Position numbers and translations under genes: made by a program. The notes beneath the pieces are model-generated. The model was not told the DNA's origin. It did not search any database and saw only the letters and a program-made list of their open reading frames with translations. Shown here piece by piece: positions 32,582-32,600 of a stretch of DNA of 32,600 bases (position 1 is the first letter of the stretch; each line of letters opens with the position of its first letter). The DNA is from Bacillus hominis (GTDB lineage: Bacteria; Bacillota; Bacilli; Bacillales; Bacillaceae_G): positions 1-32,600 of the forward strand of contig NZ_BOQD01000099.1 of assembly GCF_018332515.1 (NCBI RefSeq), in the 5' to 3' direction.

Positions 32582-32600
32582 TATATAAAGAAAAATCACT

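Overview
The window looks like ordinary chromosome from the Bacillus cereus group (B. cereus, B. anthracis, B. thuringiensis and relatives). The evidence is AT-rich Bacillus-type genes with strong AGGAGG-like ribosome binding sites, spore genes (cwlJ, gerQ, rsfA), a SAM (S-box) riboswitch, and six copies or fragments of a short dispersed repeat that I identify as bcr1, a family specific to this group. The gene set pdxK, ung, ywdJ, ywdI, ywdK, gerQ, hemQ, pta, lipL, rsfA matches, by my memory of gene names, the ywd-ywf region of B. subtilis. There is no transposase, phage, CRISPR array or rRNA/tRNA gene.

Layout. 1-5.6 kb: pdxK, a GAF-domain histidine kinase with its LuxR-type response regulator, an azoreductase, a divergent Crp/Fnr-type regulator and a YfnB-like phosphatase. 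5.7-11.2 kb: a ClC-type channel, then a methionine branch in which a SAM riboswitch leads into metY (O-acetylhomoserine sulfhydrylase), metA (homoserine acetyltransferase, with Glu111) and hom (homoserine dehydrogenase). Together these make homocysteine from aspartate semialdehyde. 11.2-16.4 kb: a YczE-type membrane protein divergent from a LacI-family regulator, then a GDSL esterase and ABC exporter operon, and ung. 16.4-22.1 kb: small membrane and HAD proteins, a purine/uracil permease, a K+ channel with ywdI and ywdK, and the spore germination pair cwlJ-gerQ behind a sigma-E-like promoter. 22.2-28.3 kb: a PBP5-type carboxypeptidase, hemQ, pta, lipL, rsfA behind a sigma-G-like promoter, and a small DUF1450 protein. 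28.4-32.6 kb: a Fur-controlled siderophore ABC importer (two permeases, ATPase, lipoprotein), with an unexplained hairpin-rich 106-bp segment before the binding-protein gene.

I see no clearly new multi-gene system. The points most worth following up are: (i) the bcr1 copies form a natural deletion series, and two lie in the leaders of metY and lipL; (ii) the 106-bp hairpin segment, flanked by exact 8-bp direct repeats, sits inside the iron operon; (iii) a four-cysteine cluster lies in the first GAF domain of the sensor kinase; (iv) palindromes are placed in the promoters of the LacI-family and Crp/Fnr-family regulator loci. Everything here was read by eye; no database search or folding program was run.
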